A DNA stretch of 64,000 nucleotides from DATFCK01 sp963728975. Its GTDB lineage: Bacteria; Verrucomicrobiota; Verrucomicrobiia; Chthoniobacterales; UBA10450. Shown in pieces: positions 16,501-24,738 of this stretch. The notes beneath the pieces are model-generated. The model was not told the DNA's origin and ran no database searches. It worked only from the letters and a program-made list of their open reading frames with translations. How positions within the stretch are numbered: the first letter of the stretch is position 1; every line of letters begins with the position of its first letter. Where the stretch lies: contig CAVSMF010000001.1 in the NCBI GenBank assembly GCA_963728975.1, forward strand, positions 1,674,001 to 1,738,000, written 5' to 3'. The translations under genes and the position numbers were made by a program.

Positions 16501-17345
16501 GTTATATTAATCTGCGATGTAGTAACGAAGTCCACTGTGTTTAGACCCAGGCCAATGCGCGCGTCGCCGTCGATGATATAACTTCCGCCATTGATTCCCA
16601 GCTGAGCGTTGCCCGTCATCACAAGTGCGGTGTTGGCGGTTACCTTGAAAGCTGGAAAATCTGTTCCGGCCGGGCCGGCGATCGCTGCTACTCCGCTATC
16701 GAGTTGAAGATGACCGGCGCGCGTGGTGAGATCGGGGTCGCTGAAGGAGTGGCCCGCGTCGTCGATGACGGTAACGCCGGTAGCACTCAAGGATGAACCG
16801 GCGACAAATTCCGTCACACTGCCTGGATGGTTTGCCGAACTAATATAAAGACTGTCGCCGGGCCCGAAGGGATCCGTACCGGTTATTATTACGTCCTTAT
16901 CGAACTCCACATTCTCGGCGCTGACGGCTCCGACCGTGCAGTTGACGTTTTCCTGAAACGTCGTGTCCCGCGCACTGATCGACCCGACTGTGACTGTGCC
17001 GGCCATGGTGATATGAGCCCAGTCATTGGTCACGCCGTTGAAGTAGCCAAACAGGCCGGCGGTCTTTACAGTCAAGTTACCGGTGAGCGTGATGGAATCG
17101 AAGGTGTCCACCGACACGCCATCTTTTGCCCCGGGCACGGAGCCGCTCGGCGGTCCGCTATCATCCGGATCCCAGTTGTCGCCGTCCGTGACACTGCCGC
17201 TTCCACCCCGCCAGGTATAAAAGCCCGGAGTGTTATCGTCGTTTGGCTCGACCGGGCGCGCCGTGGCAAAACCAGAAGAAAGAGAGAGCAGCAGAGCTAC
17301 GTTGAAGGCCACCCGCGCACCCCAGAATCGGCGATCCTGTTTCAT
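13488..17345 (-). CDS. Giant PEP-CTERM beta-helical repeat surface protein
   Basis: 1285 residues. It has a signal peptide (hydrophobic VAFNVALLLSLSSGFATA after a basic start), then a YTWRGGSGSVTDGDNWD segment of the kind that opens autotransporter-type passenger domains. About 35 repeats follow with patterns LTIGxxGxGxxxLxxG, DGxGS and GxLTVxG, which build a parallel beta-helix. The C-terminus has the sorting signal VPEPGN, a hydrophobic helix (LFFFLCGVGFLL) and an Arg-rich tail: a PEP-CTERM anchor handled by an exosortase. It has no autotransporter barrel. Likely exported and linked to the extracellular matrix; the adhesive role is inferred. Confidence 0.85.
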   Translation of the reverse strand: MKQDRRFWGARVAFNVALLLSLSSGFATARPVEPNDDNTPGFYTWRGGSGSVTDGDNWDPDDSGPPSGSVPGAKDGVSVDTFDSITLTGNLTVKTAGLFGYFNGVTNDWAHITMAGTVTVGSISARDTTFQENVNCTVGAVSAENVEFDKDVIITGTDPFGPGDSLYISSANHPGSVTEFVAGSSLSATGVTVIDDAGHSFSDPDLTTRAGHLQLDSGVAAIAGPAGTDFPAFKVTANTALVMTGNAQLGINGGSYIIDGDARIGLGLNTVDFVTTSQINITDGGSLTVNGDTAVGFTDAGFSEKAGQGMITVDGVGSDWEAKGDILLGAEADCTGTALIQNGGNLRVSDVTNIRVGAVEDSFGTLTFDKNGGANPSFTFGGSTAELLIGDAGIGHFFVQGGADIQDAGTVILGNQSTGLGDATIKDGSKFTVMGDLIIGLNGKANQPIPDSVLVTNGATLTDDGAKIELGQNPNSTGLLTIDGSDSKVMGTGAANIVIGDQGKGVVVLQNGGQFTLQSASGTFVLGTNAGGTGIIRVNGSQNGTPSTLNDMGSLTIGGVANATGELDITGGGQVNTTGTVVIGRDGSSTGTAMISGDASQWNNAATAGGLAGTSDLVVGQSGTGTLTLDTAGKLSVHKLTIGQQSSADGRITVTGTSSGSQTMLTATGDITIGDAGVGRITLQSGAHFSAQPLVDVTLGNQSNSDGFLTLKDAGTQWVNTASTVGMTIGNQGRGTLEIMNGAQFLATGQSMFVGGDLAPTGEGSVTVDGQGTSALLQLGDLTLNSATMASLSVKNGGTVTLRGSLTTGSSLKNGFGTVLIDGSSSKLTAQSIFLDAGSTYPAAALTVSGGANVDLSDSLQLNASRGSDQASLLVTGNNSVLTATTGIGIGGGGQPAVASVMDGGTINGPILLDSSNNTGGPSKLLVGGDAMTATLNGKVFVTEGSSMTIGSGGQVNLGAGPMSVTSTQSTPSILNVTGSNANLNGVSNVIVTRSTVTVSGGGMIDVSPGQIIVDGDSSQTGGITVGASGTVKGGSISVGVDGSALFQVSTGGSASAETKVDVGTQGTLNVAGTMNIGSTLLGQAVSTQIYIGFGGALKNNGMVNSNLFVDLGGTYGGHGKITGKVIDIGTLAPGDPQTLTIDGDYEQDNGGLLEIAVAGTDPSSMDHLVVTGNLSLMSGAVLQFDFMNGFAPKLGDKFDFLSFGSVDPTNSLFSSVQVTGLEPGFDYTVAPDPTDPGSYALVALNDGVAVPEPGNLFFFLCGVGFLLRRPVAARMARARKRDRA

Positions 17346-17427
17346 GCTTGTAGCGTAACAACTTGGAGCCCGGAGAGGAAGGCCATTTTAGCGGCAGCGA
17401 TTGGGGGTTCACTGCCTATCCAGCGCG

Positions 17428-18498
17428 TCAACTCAGCGTCGCTGTATCTGTCTGCGCCTGGGCCGTAAGATGTTCTGCTCCAATCGTTTCCAGTTCGGAT
17501 AAACTGGCGATGTGCTGGAATCTTTCCCGCAAAATCTTGCCCCCGGGGAAGCCTTTGGAATAAGCCATCAGGCGCGAGCGCATCGAACGGATGGCGGGTT
17601 CCTCGGCTCCCCATTCTTCCACCGCCAGTTGGCAGTGGCGCAAAATCAGGTTCCATCTCGCGACTGGTTCCGGCGGATCGGGAATCTGGTTTGTCGCCAG
17701 GTATTCCTTTGTCTGCTGAAAAATCCAGGGAGCGCTCATGGCCGCGCGGCCGATCATTATCCCGGCGATTCCAGTTTCGGCGCGGCGGCGCGCGACATCG
17801 ACTGGAGAGAAAATATCTCCGTTCCCGATCACGGGAATTGGAATGGCTGCGGCAACTTCCCCGATGACATCCCAGTCGGCTGCGCCGGAATAGCCCTGGG
17901 CGCGCGTCCGTCCGTGTATGGTGAGCGCGGCAATTCCTTGGTCGACCAAAATTCGAGCCACCCGTAAGGCATTGACCGAATCGGCATCCCAGCCGGTTCG
18001 GATTTTAGCCGTGACCCGGAGTGGCGCGACCGCTTTGACCACTGTACCGGCCACACTGGACAAGGTTGGGCAGTCCTTGAGCAGGGCAGACCCGCCGTTC
18101 CTGGCCACAACTTTGTTTACCGGGCAACCAAAATTCAGATCGATAAAATCGGGCTGGACCCAATCGACCACCTGCTGGGCTGCTTCCGCCATGTGGCCGG
18201 CGTCGGCGCCGAAAAGTTGGACACCGATCGGCCGCTCGATCTCGTCAAAATCGAGGTATTCGCGGGTCCGCTCGTTTCGCCGGAAAATGCCTTCAGCGGA
18301 AACGAATTCGGTGGTAAGCACGTCGGCGCCAAATTCCTTGCAGAGTTGCCGGAAGATTTTGTCGGAAACGCCGGCCATGGGGGCGAGGAAGAGCGGGAAC
18401 GAGCCGTTCCGGAACCAGGGCAGGGAGGGCGCGGGAGTGATGGAGTGGCGGAGTATCGGGATAATGGATTTCTCCTCTGTCACGATGGCGGGGTGCAC
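17428..18498 (-). CDS. dus: tRNA-dihydrouridine synthase, Dus family
   Basis: 356 residues (GTG start). It has the FMN-binding TIM barrel with LAPMAGVSDKIFR (about 38-50), the catalytic cysteine in NFGCPVNKVVARNGG (Cys125), KIRTGWD, HGRTRAQGYSG, the phosphate-binding GNGDIFS and IGRAAMSAPWIF. It reduces uridines in the tRNA D-loop using NADPH; the DusB-like layout is the best match. The first 30 residues are not conserved, so a later start is possible. Monocistronic on the minus strand. Confidence 0.92.
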   Translation of the reverse strand: MHPAIVTEEKSIIPILRHSITPAPSLPWFRNGSFPLFLAPMAGVSDKIFRQLCKEFGADVLTTEFVSAEGIFRRNERTREYLDFDEIERPIGVQLFGADAGHMAEAAQQVVDWVQPDFIDLNFGCPVNKVVARNGGSALLKDCPTLSSVAGTVVKAVAPLRVTAKIRTGWDADSVNALRVARILVDQGIAALTIHGRTRAQGYSGAADWDVIGEVAAAIPIPVIGNGDIFSPVDVARRRAETGIAGIMIGRAAMSAPWIFQQTKEYLATNQIPDPPEPVARWNLILRHCQLAVEEWGAEEPAIRSMRSRLMAYSKGFPGGKILRERFQHIASLSELETIGAEHLTAQAQTDTATLS

Positions 18499-18542
18499 GG
18501 GCGTATTCTCTCACAAAAGCAGGTGTCGCGCAGGTCGGCAGT

Positions 18543-18665
18543 CGCGGTGGATCGGCCTCTCCGAGGGCGATGTTAACCCGAAGCGGCGAAGCCGCTCATT
18601 ATGAGCTCCGAAACAATTCGGAGCTTTGGTTTTAGCATCGCCCTCGGAGAGGCCGATCCACCGCG
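18543..18665. repeat. MITE-like palindromic element with 30-bp perfect terminal arms
   Basis: The 30 bases at 18543-18572 (CGCGGTGGATCGGCCTCTCC...) are the exact reverse complement of 18636-18665. Between them lie two smaller hairpins (AGCGGCGAAGCCGCT, and GAGCTCCGAA/TTCGGAGCT). The total is 123 bp with no coding capacity. It fills the gap between the dus start and the end of the next minus-strand gene, 6 bases from that stop codon, so it may double as a terminator. Confidence 0.75.
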
Positions 18666-18670
18666 CTTTC

Positions 18671-19183
18671 TCACTTCGCGGGTGCGGCGGCGCGGAGGAG
18701 ACTGGCAACTTCGTTTTGCACGCTGTCGAGTTCAGCCAGCTTCAAGCCCGGATCGCGGACGATAAAGACGTCGCCGCTCGGGCCGTGTTCGTAGACGAGG
18801 AGACGGCCATTAGCGTCGGGCTCGGTTTTGATCTGTTTCAACACCCGTTTTCGCTCGAGCATCACCGCCAGCACGTAGCAGGCATTGGCAGGGGCGTCGG
18901 GCGACGCGATCAATCGCCGAAAGAGTTGTTCGGCGGTTTCCTTGCCTAACGGTTCCGGTGGCTCGGGCGGGGCGGGTTCGTAGCGGCTTTTCCAGAATGA
19001 AAATGGCCGGATATTATCGTTTCTCTTGCTCCATGCTTCCTCGCTCAAGTCTTCCCGGCGAAATCCCTCCGGCTCGCGGAAAAGAAGGGTGTAGAAATAT
19101 TCCCCCGGGGCGAATGGCCGGTTGGTTGCAGTGCACGCGTCCGAGCGCGGTTTTATGGCCCATTCATTTGCCAGCGGGTTCAT
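18671..19183 (-). CDS. Conserved hypothetical protein, 170 residues
   Basis: No family recognised. It starts MNPLANEWAIKPRSDACTA and contains FAPGEYFYTLLFREPEGFRREDLSEEAW. The Cys near the start, a central Pro/Glu linker (PAPPEPPEPLGKE) and a helical C-terminal half with AGRLLVYEHGPSGD-like sequence suggest a small soluble protein. Its ATG overlaps the stop of the LptF/LptG-like gene by 4 bases (ATGA), so it is the second gene of that operon. A link to LPS export is possible from position only. Confidence 0.7.
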   Translation of the reverse strand: MNPLANEWAIKPRSDACTATNRPFAPGEYFYTLLFREPEGFRREDLSEEAWSKRNDNIRPFSFWKSRYEPAPPEPPEPLGKETAEQLFRRLIASPDAPANACYVLAVMLERKRVLKQIKTEPDANGRLLVYEHGPSGDVFIVRDPGLKLAELDSVQNEVASLLRAAAPAK

Positions 19184-20319
19184 CGAGAGATTATACGGCG
19201 GGCCAGGAGCAGATTAAAGCCGAGTCCTTCGCGATTTGAAGCCCGCAACAGGAGGAGATAAAGGCCGACGACAGCGAAGATCAGGTTCGGGGTCCAGGCG
19301 GCGGCCCAGGACGGGATGCGGTCGCCCTCGCCCAGGGCGAGGAACAAGTGAGTCAAAAAATTCATGGAAAAGACCAGTATGATCGCCGCGGCTACGCTGG
19401 AAAGAACGCCCCGGCGGGAAAATCCAATTCCGAGGGGGGCAGCGATGAGGACAACCACCAGACAGGTCCAGGGGAGAGCGAGGCGGTATTGAAGATGCGT
19501 TTCAAAAGGGGCGAGAAGCGTTGCCGGGAAATCGGAATTGAAATGCAAATACTCCCGTAACTCGGGAACACTGAGATATTCCGCCCGGACGTTGGCGCTG
19601 CCGAGACGGTATGGGGTTTCGCTCCAATGTTTGATCACGAGAGAAGGTCTGATTTCCTCGTGAGTGATGTTCCCCCTGGCATCGTACCAGACGATCTTCA
19701 CGGTTTGGAACTCCCAGGTGTGGGTCTCCGGACGATAGAAAGCGCGATCGGCCAGGAAGTTCATGACGATGTTATCGTTCGAGTCCTGCTGAAGGATCTG
19801 GACGTTATTGAAGGTGTTCTGCCCGCGGCGAAAGCTTTGAATAAACCAGGTCCGGTTGTCGGTCCGGTTCCGAAAAATCTGGCCTTCAATTTGAGATTGT
19901 TTCCGGTGCCGTTCATTGGAGAGAAGCGTTCGTCGGGCGAGGTCGGCGTGCGGGGCCAGCTTGTAATTCAGAGCGGCGCTAGCCCAGACCGTAAGCAGAC
20001 CGATGATAAACAGGGGCAGGAGCACCCGGGGAATGCTGATCCCGGCTGTCAGCATCGAAACGATTTCGTTGGCTCGGGACATTCGTCCCAGACAGAAAAG
20101 CAGCGCCAGCAATAACGAAACGGGCAACAGGATAACGAGGATCTGCGGGACCTGGGTGAGATAATATTGGGCCACCCGGACCAGTCCAAGACGCTGGTCG
20201 ATAAATGTAGAAATGTTATCGCTGACGTCGAAGATGAGCCAGATGGAGAGAAATCCGACAATGCAATAGACGTAGGCCTGAATGAAGTTGCGAATGACGT
20301 ATCGGTCGAGAATTTTCAC
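19180..20319 (-). CDS. LptF/LptG family permease
   Basis: 379 residues (GTG start). N-terminal helices (FIQAYVYCIVGFLSIWLIF; TQVPQILVILLPVSLLLALLFCLGRMSRANEIVSMLTAGIS) match the YjgP/YjgQ family, followed by a periplasmic beta-jellyroll (about 130-260) and three C-terminal helices. LptF and LptG form the membrane part of the LptB2FG transporter that extracts lipopolysaccharide from the inner membrane. The motif LTAGIS, typical of the first helical bundle, is intact. Which of the two paralogues it is cannot be decided here. Confidence 0.88.
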   Translation of the reverse strand: MKILDRYVIRNFIQAYVYCIVGFLSIWLIFDVSDNISTFIDQRLGLVRVAQYYLTQVPQILVILLPVSLLLALLFCLGRMSRANEIVSMLTAGISIPRVLLPLFIIGLLTVWASAALNYKLAPHADLARRTLLSNERHRKQSQIEGQIFRNRTDNRTWFIQSFRRGQNTFNNVQILQQDSNDNIVMNFLADRAFYRPETHTWEFQTVKIVWYDARGNITHEEIRPSLVIKHWSETPYRLGSANVRAEYLSVPELREYLHFNSDFPATLLAPFETHLQYRLALPWTCLVVVLIAAPLGIGFSRRGVLSSVAAAIILVFSMNFLTHLFLALGEGDRIPSWAAAWTPNLIFAVVGLYLLLLRASNREGLGFNLLLARRIISR

Positions 20320-20379
20320 GAAGTGTCGGGAGCTCTACCAGGCTGAGTTTAAAGCATCGATTTGGATTCTGCACCTGAC

Positions 20380-20530
20380 GGTTCTAAAGCTCCAAATCCC
20401 AAGGACCAAACTCCAGAGAAACTTCAAGCACCAAGCTTCAAAAGGATGCCCAACCGTTGCCCGTCCATTTGAAGTTTGGACGTTGGTGCTTCTCTGGTGC
20501 TTGGATATTGGTGCTTGGTGCTTTGTTTTA
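20380..20530. repeat. Low-complexity inverted repeat (ACCAAGCTT / TGGTGCTT)
   Basis: The gap between lptF/G and the DinG-type helicase gene (divergent genes) holds direct GGTGCTTGG-type repeats (GTTGGTGCTTCTCTGGTGCTTGG) and an inverted AAACTTCAAGCACCAAGCTTCAA counterpart. No gene is seen. The promoters of both divergent genes must lie here, but no clear -35/-10 pair can be assigned. Confidence 0.4.
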
Positions 20531-20570
20531 TGGTGTCGCTCTTCCCTCCCAATGATAACGTAGCCCCTCC

Positions 20571-22553
20571 ATGATTGCCCTTAAAGACTCTCTCGGAACC
20601 GAATTCGTCGGCCGGGTGCGAGCGGTTTTCTCCGAGGGCGGTTTGCTTTCGAAGGCAAAGAACTTCGAGTTCCGTCCCCAGCAGCAAGCCATGGCGGTGG
20701 CGGTCGGGGAAGCGCTGGAAGAAGAGCGACACTTGGTGGTGGAGGCGGGCACGGGGGTGGGCAAATCGCTGGCTTACCTGGTGCCGGCGATCCTTTTTGG
20801 GCTGGAACAAAAAAAGAAGGCGATCGTTTCAACCCATACCATCAACCTGCAGGAGCAGCTTATTCATAAGGACATCCCGATCTTGCAAAAAGTGCTTCCG
20901 GTCGAGTTCGAGGCGGCGTTGATGAAAGGCCGGCAGAATTACCTTTGCCCGCATCGTCTGGAGCGCGCCTTGCAGCAGGCGACCGATCTTTTCACCGGGC
21001 CGGAGCAGGCGGAATTGCAGGAGGTGGCGGAATGGGCTCGGACCACCAGGGATGGATCGCTGAGCGATCTGAATTTTCAGCCGGATACCAAGGTGTGGAT
21101 GCAGGTTTGCAGCGAGGCCCACATTTGTACTACCAAAGGCTGCGGCCAACGCGGCGGTTGCTTTTACCAGCAGGCCCGGAAACGCCTGCTTTGCGCGGAT
21201 GTGATTGTGCTTAACCACACCCTGCTGTTCATGCTTTTGGGCGGGGCCGACGAACAGGAGGAACGGGAAAGCGGATATCTTTTGCCTAACGACTTCATTG
21301 TTTTCGACGAAGCGCATACCATGGAACAGGTTGCTTCCCGTCAGGTTGGGATGACGGTTTCCCAATTCGGGTTGCGATCGGCCATTCAGCGTCTCTACAA
21401 CGCGCGCACGCGCAAGGGTCTGTTTACCCTGACCCGGGATGCCACCGGGGTAACCCTCTCAGCGGAGTTGGTAAACGAAGTAGACAGCTTTTTCCGGCAG
21501 GTGGATGGACGCTGCGATTTTACCAAGGGCCGCGAATTTCGTGTCCGGAAATCCGATTTCGTTTCGGATACGATCACCGGGCGGCTGATAACGTTGCGGG
21601 CCCGGGTCAACGAGGCGGCGAGGAAAACAGAAGACGAGTTTTTGAGGGCCGAGCTCCAGGACCTTGGCCGCCGGATCGGCCAGGCCCGCCAAGGCATCGC
21701 CGATTTTCTCGGCCAGAATCAGGACGAACACGTCTATTGGGTGGAGCGGACGGGCAAAGCCGGCCAGCTTTTATCCCTCAATGGCGCTCCCGTGGACATT
21801 GCGCCCGTGCTTCGGCGGATGCTTTTCCGGGAAGGGTGTTCCTGCATCATGACCAGCGCTACCCTGTCCGTCGGACGTCCGGATCTGGCTTATCTTCGCG
21901 GACGAATCGGAGCGGAGAACGCCCAGCCACTCCAGCTGGGGAGTCCGTTCGATTTTAAGAAGCAAATGAGAATTTTCATCGTCCAGAAAATGCCCGATCC
22001 CCGGGACCCGGCTTGCGACGAAGCCCTGGCCTACTGGATCGGCCATTTTGTCGAGGAGAGCGGCGGCCGGGCCTTTGTCCTGTTTACCAGCTATCGAGGA
22101 ATGCATCAGATCGCGGCGCGGATGGAGAAATTTTTCGCGGAAAAGAAAATGAACCTTTTCGTGCAAGGTTCGGGTCTGCCGCGGGGCAAATTGCTCGATC
22201 AGTTTAGAACGACCCCGCGGAGCGTGTTGTTTGGGACCGACAGTTTTTGGATGGGGGTGGATGTGCCGGGTGAAGCTCTGTCCAATGTGATCATCACGCG
22301 TTTGCCTTTTGCCGTGCCGGATCATCCGCTGATTGAAGCCAAGCTGGAGCTGATTCAGAAACAGGGCGGGGACGCATTCGCCGAGTATTCATTGCCGGAA
22401 GCGATTTTGAAGTTGCGCCAGGGAGTGGGGCGCTTGATTCGAACCAAAAGCGATCAAGGGATGGTGGTAATCCTGGACAATCGAATTATAACGAAACCGT
22501 ATGGGCGGTCATTTTTGCGGGCATTGCCGAAGTGTCCGACCCAAATCATCTAA
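20571..22553 (+). CDS. dinG: ATP-dependent DNA helicase, DinG/XPD-like with Fe-S domain
   Basis: 660 residues. Superfamily 2 motifs: I EAGTGVGKS (58-66), II DEAH (about 246-249), SATLS (motif III region), and VI QGVGRLIRTKSDQG. Between motifs I and II, cysteines in LCPHRLE and CSEAHICTTKGCGQRGGC can ligate the 4Fe-4S cluster of XPD/DinG helicases. DinG unwinds 5'-3' and removes R-loops and other structures during repair. No LexA box is seen upstream, unlike E. coli dinG. Confidence 0.88.
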   Translation: MIALKDSLGTEFVGRVRAVFSEGGLLSKAKNFEFRPQQQAMAVAVGEALEEERHLVVEAGTGVGKSLAYLVPAILFGLEQKKKAIVSTHTINLQEQLIHKDIPILQKVLPVEFEAALMKGRQNYLCPHRLERALQQATDLFTGPEQAELQEVAEWARTTRDGSLSDLNFQPDTKVWMQVCSEAHICTTKGCGQRGGCFYQQARKRLLCADVIVLNHTLLFMLLGGADEQEERESGYLLPNDFIVFDEAHTMEQVASRQVGMTVSQFGLRSAIQRLYNARTRKGLFTLTRDATGVTLSAELVNEVDSFFRQVDGRCDFTKGREFRVRKSDFVSDTITGRLITLRARVNEAARKTEDEFLRAELQDLGRRIGQARQGIADFLGQNQDEHVYWVERTGKAGQLLSLNGAPVDIAPVLRRMLFREGCSCIMTSATLSVGRPDLAYLRGRIGAENAQPLQLGSPFDFKKQMRIFIVQKMPDPRDPACDEALAYWIGHFVEESGGRAFVLFTSYRGMHQIAARMEKFFAEKKMNLFVQGSGLPRGKLLDQFRTTPRSVLFGTDSFWMGVDVPGEALSNVIITRLPFAVPDHPLIEAKLELIQKQGGDAFAEYSLPEAILKLRQGVGRLIRTKSDQGMVVILDNRIITKPYGRSFLRALPKCPTQII

Positions 22554-22593
22554 AAACGGGATGGCAGGGTGATTTGGTTGTAGATTGACTTTG

Positions 22594-24531
22594 ATGAATC
22601 GGTTGGCCGGTCCCGTTGTCATTGCCATAGTTGCTCTCCTTCTTGGGATCGGGGTCGGGCGCTACCTTATTCCGCTTCCGCCAAGCGCCTCCTCCTCCCC
22701 GGGCAGACTGGCTCCGGGGCCAGCATCAATTGGAGCATCGCTGCCGGTTGGGAAAAGAAAGATTCTTACCGGGGAAAGAGACTCCCACTCGGGAAACGTC
22801 GCGGTTGCGGCTACGAGGGAAAATATCGTTTCCGCGCTGAAGGCAGCTTTAAATCATGCTGGAACGCGACGGACTTATGTCGAGCTGAGCAAGTTGTCGG
22901 AGCTGATCGACAACGACAACGTGGGAGAGGTAATCGCTTTCGTCGACAGCTTGTCGAACCCCCAGGAGAAAAACATGGTGATCCCGCTCCTGGTGGGGCG
23001 TTGGGCCGAGTTCGATCCCAAGGCGGCTTTGGATTACGCTCAAAATCTTCCGGCCGGCAATTCTCGAAATCGCGCTGTCAGCAGCGCCCTGGGAGGGTGG
23101 GCCGAACACGATTCCGCGGCCGCCACCGCTTGGGCGCTTCAGCTTCCCCCCGGTCCATTACATGATCAGGCGGTCCAGGCGATTATTTTTTCTCTGGCTG
23201 ACAAGGATCCGCCTGCCGCGCTTTCGCTTTTACAAAGCCTGCCGCCCCGGCCGGATCAACAGGGCCTTTACGCCTCGATTTTCAGTCGTTGGGCCAGTCT
23301 CAATCCCCTGGCGGCGGCCGAAGCAGCGGCGCAGCTTTCTCTTCCTGCGACTCGCGGGATAGTCTGGGGAGTCATCGGAAGCAGTTGGGCGCGGGAAGAT
23401 CCCGAAGCCGCGTTTGCTTGGGCGAATGGTTTACCGGCCAGCCAGCGCCGCGATAATGCCATGCAAAATATTTTTTCCAGTTGGGCGAACAAGGACCCGC
23501 AAAGAGCGGCGGCGATGGCCTCGACTTTGCCGCCGGGACAGGGCCGAGAACAAGCGCTAAACAGTGTTGCCCGGGAATGGGCCAGCGTCGATCCTCGCGC
23601 CGCGGTCGGCTGGGTGCAAAGTTTGGCTGCCAATTCGCAGCCCAATGCTTTACGCTCGATTGTCAATGTCTGGGCGCAGGCGGATCCGGTGGCAGCCGCT
23701 CAATTCGTGACCAGTTTGCCTCCCGGGAAGCCGCAGGAGGAAGCGATCGGCGCTGTCACCATGCGTTTGGCCGCCAATAATCCGCAGGAAGCGATCGAGT
23801 GGGCGGAGAAACTCCCGCCTGGAAATGCCCGGCAGAACGCCCTAACCAATATCGTTTCCCAATGGGCCGGGACCGATCCGCGGGCCGCAGCTGAATTCGC
23901 CATGCACGCATCGGACAGCGATAACCAGAAGAATTTGCTCGATAATATCGCCCGGCAATGGGCCCGGCTAGATCCGCAAGGAGCGCTGGCCTGGGCCGAC
24001 ACATTGGGCTCCACCACCGTGCGTGATGCGGTTTTGCCTAACATCATTACTATGCTGGCGGAATCGAATCCTCGGAGCGCGATTGGGTTGATTCCGAAGC
24101 TGTCCTCCGCCGAAGCGCAATCGAATGCGGCTGGGGCTGTCACCTGGCAATGGGCGGGAAGCGATCCCCAGGCAGCGGCCCAATGGGTGACTTCCTTTCC
24201 GGAAGGTCCGGCCCGGCAGCGTGCTTCGGAAACGCTGGTCAATCGGTGGGCCCAAACCGACCCCAATGCGGCTGCGGCCTGGCTTGCCACATTGCCGCAG
24301 GGCGGATCGCGAGACAACACGGTTGTGGCCTTTAGCCGGGATGTGTCGCGGAGCGATCCAGCCACTGCTTTGGAATGGGTGGAAACGATCGGCAACGAAC
24401 GGACTCGGTCGAGCCAGATCGAATCAATCGTAAACAGCTGGGCCCAAACCGATCGGAGAAGTGCAATGGCCTGGGTCGCTCAATCGACGTTGCCGGAAGA
24501 GATCAAGGCGAAGTTTTTGGGGCAGAAATAG
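22594..24531 (+). CDS. Membrane-anchored DP/W-repeat (HEAT-like) protein
   Basis: 645 residues from ATG 22594 (a TTG three codons earlier is possible). After an N-terminal anchor helix (VVIAIVALLLGIGVGRYL) come about 15 repeats of roughly 31 residues with the pattern WAxxDPxAAxxWAxxLPxGxxRxxAxxxI, for example WAGTDPRAAAEFA and WAQTDPNAAAAWLATLP. The spacing of Trp, Asp-Pro and Ala suits an alpha-alpha solenoid. Proteins of this type recur in Verrucomicrobia and Planctomycetes; the function is unknown. It ends about 150 bases before the SOS box of imuB-C. Confidence 0.75.
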   Translation: MNRLAGPVVIAIVALLLGIGVGRYLIPLPPSASSSPGRLAPGPASIGASLPVGKRKILTGERDSHSGNVAVAATRENIVSALKAALNHAGTRRTYVELSKLSELIDNDNVGEVIAFVDSLSNPQEKNMVIPLLVGRWAEFDPKAALDYAQNLPAGNSRNRAVSSALGGWAEHDSAAATAWALQLPPGPLHDQAVQAIIFSLADKDPPAALSLLQSLPPRPDQQGLYASIFSRWASLNPLAAAEAAAQLSLPATRGIVWGVIGSSWAREDPEAAFAWANGLPASQRRDNAMQNIFSSWANKDPQRAAAMASTLPPGQGREQALNSVAREWASVDPRAAVGWVQSLAANSQPNALRSIVNVWAQADPVAAAQFVTSLPPGKPQEEAIGAVTMRLAANNPQEAIEWAEKLPPGNARQNALTNIVSQWAGTDPRAAAEFAMHASDSDNQKNLLDNIARQWARLDPQGALAWADTLGSTTVRDAVLPNIITMLAESNPRSAIGLIPKLSSAEAQSNAAGAVTWQWAGSDPQAAAQWVTSFPEGPARQRASETLVNRWAQTDPNAAAAWLATLPQGGSRDNTVVAFSRDVSRSDPATALEWVETIGNERTRSSQIESIVNSWAQTDRRSAMAWVAQSTLPEEIKAKFLGQK

Positions 24532-24678
24532 ACTGTGGCAGCCGGCCTGCGGCCGGTTTGGCGTTGCCTGGAGAAAGGATTCTGAGAGCGGGCGATTCTT
24601 GCCTAAAATCAATTTCCCGAGGTGGTTATGGTGCGGGAGAGCCGGGGCTGGCGGGAAAACGATAGCGAAGCTGTTAAA

Positions 24679-24692
24679 TGTTCATTTGAACA
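24679..24692 (+). promoter_or_regulatory. LexA (SOS) box upstream of the imuB C-half and dnaE2
   Basis: TGTTCATTTGAACA is a perfect palindrome in its half-sites and is identical in spacer to the lexA box. Its TTGAAC (24686-24691) lies 17 bp before TACACT (24709-24714), a plausible promoter that LexA would occlude. It sits 47 bases before the TTG start of imuB-C. Confidence 0.85.
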
Positions 24693-24738
24693 TAATGCTC
24701 TTTTCTTCTACACTTGAGTTTCGGAAGGAGATTTTCCA

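Noticed and set aside
13488..17345. Autotransporter (type V secretion)
   Set aside because: The passenger-like repeats fit, but the C-terminus has a PEP-CTERM sorting signal instead of a beta-barrel.
18511..18708. 65-codon minus-strand ORF with RWIGLSEGDAKTKAPN
   Set aside because: It is the translation of the palindromic element at 18543-18665, not a gene.
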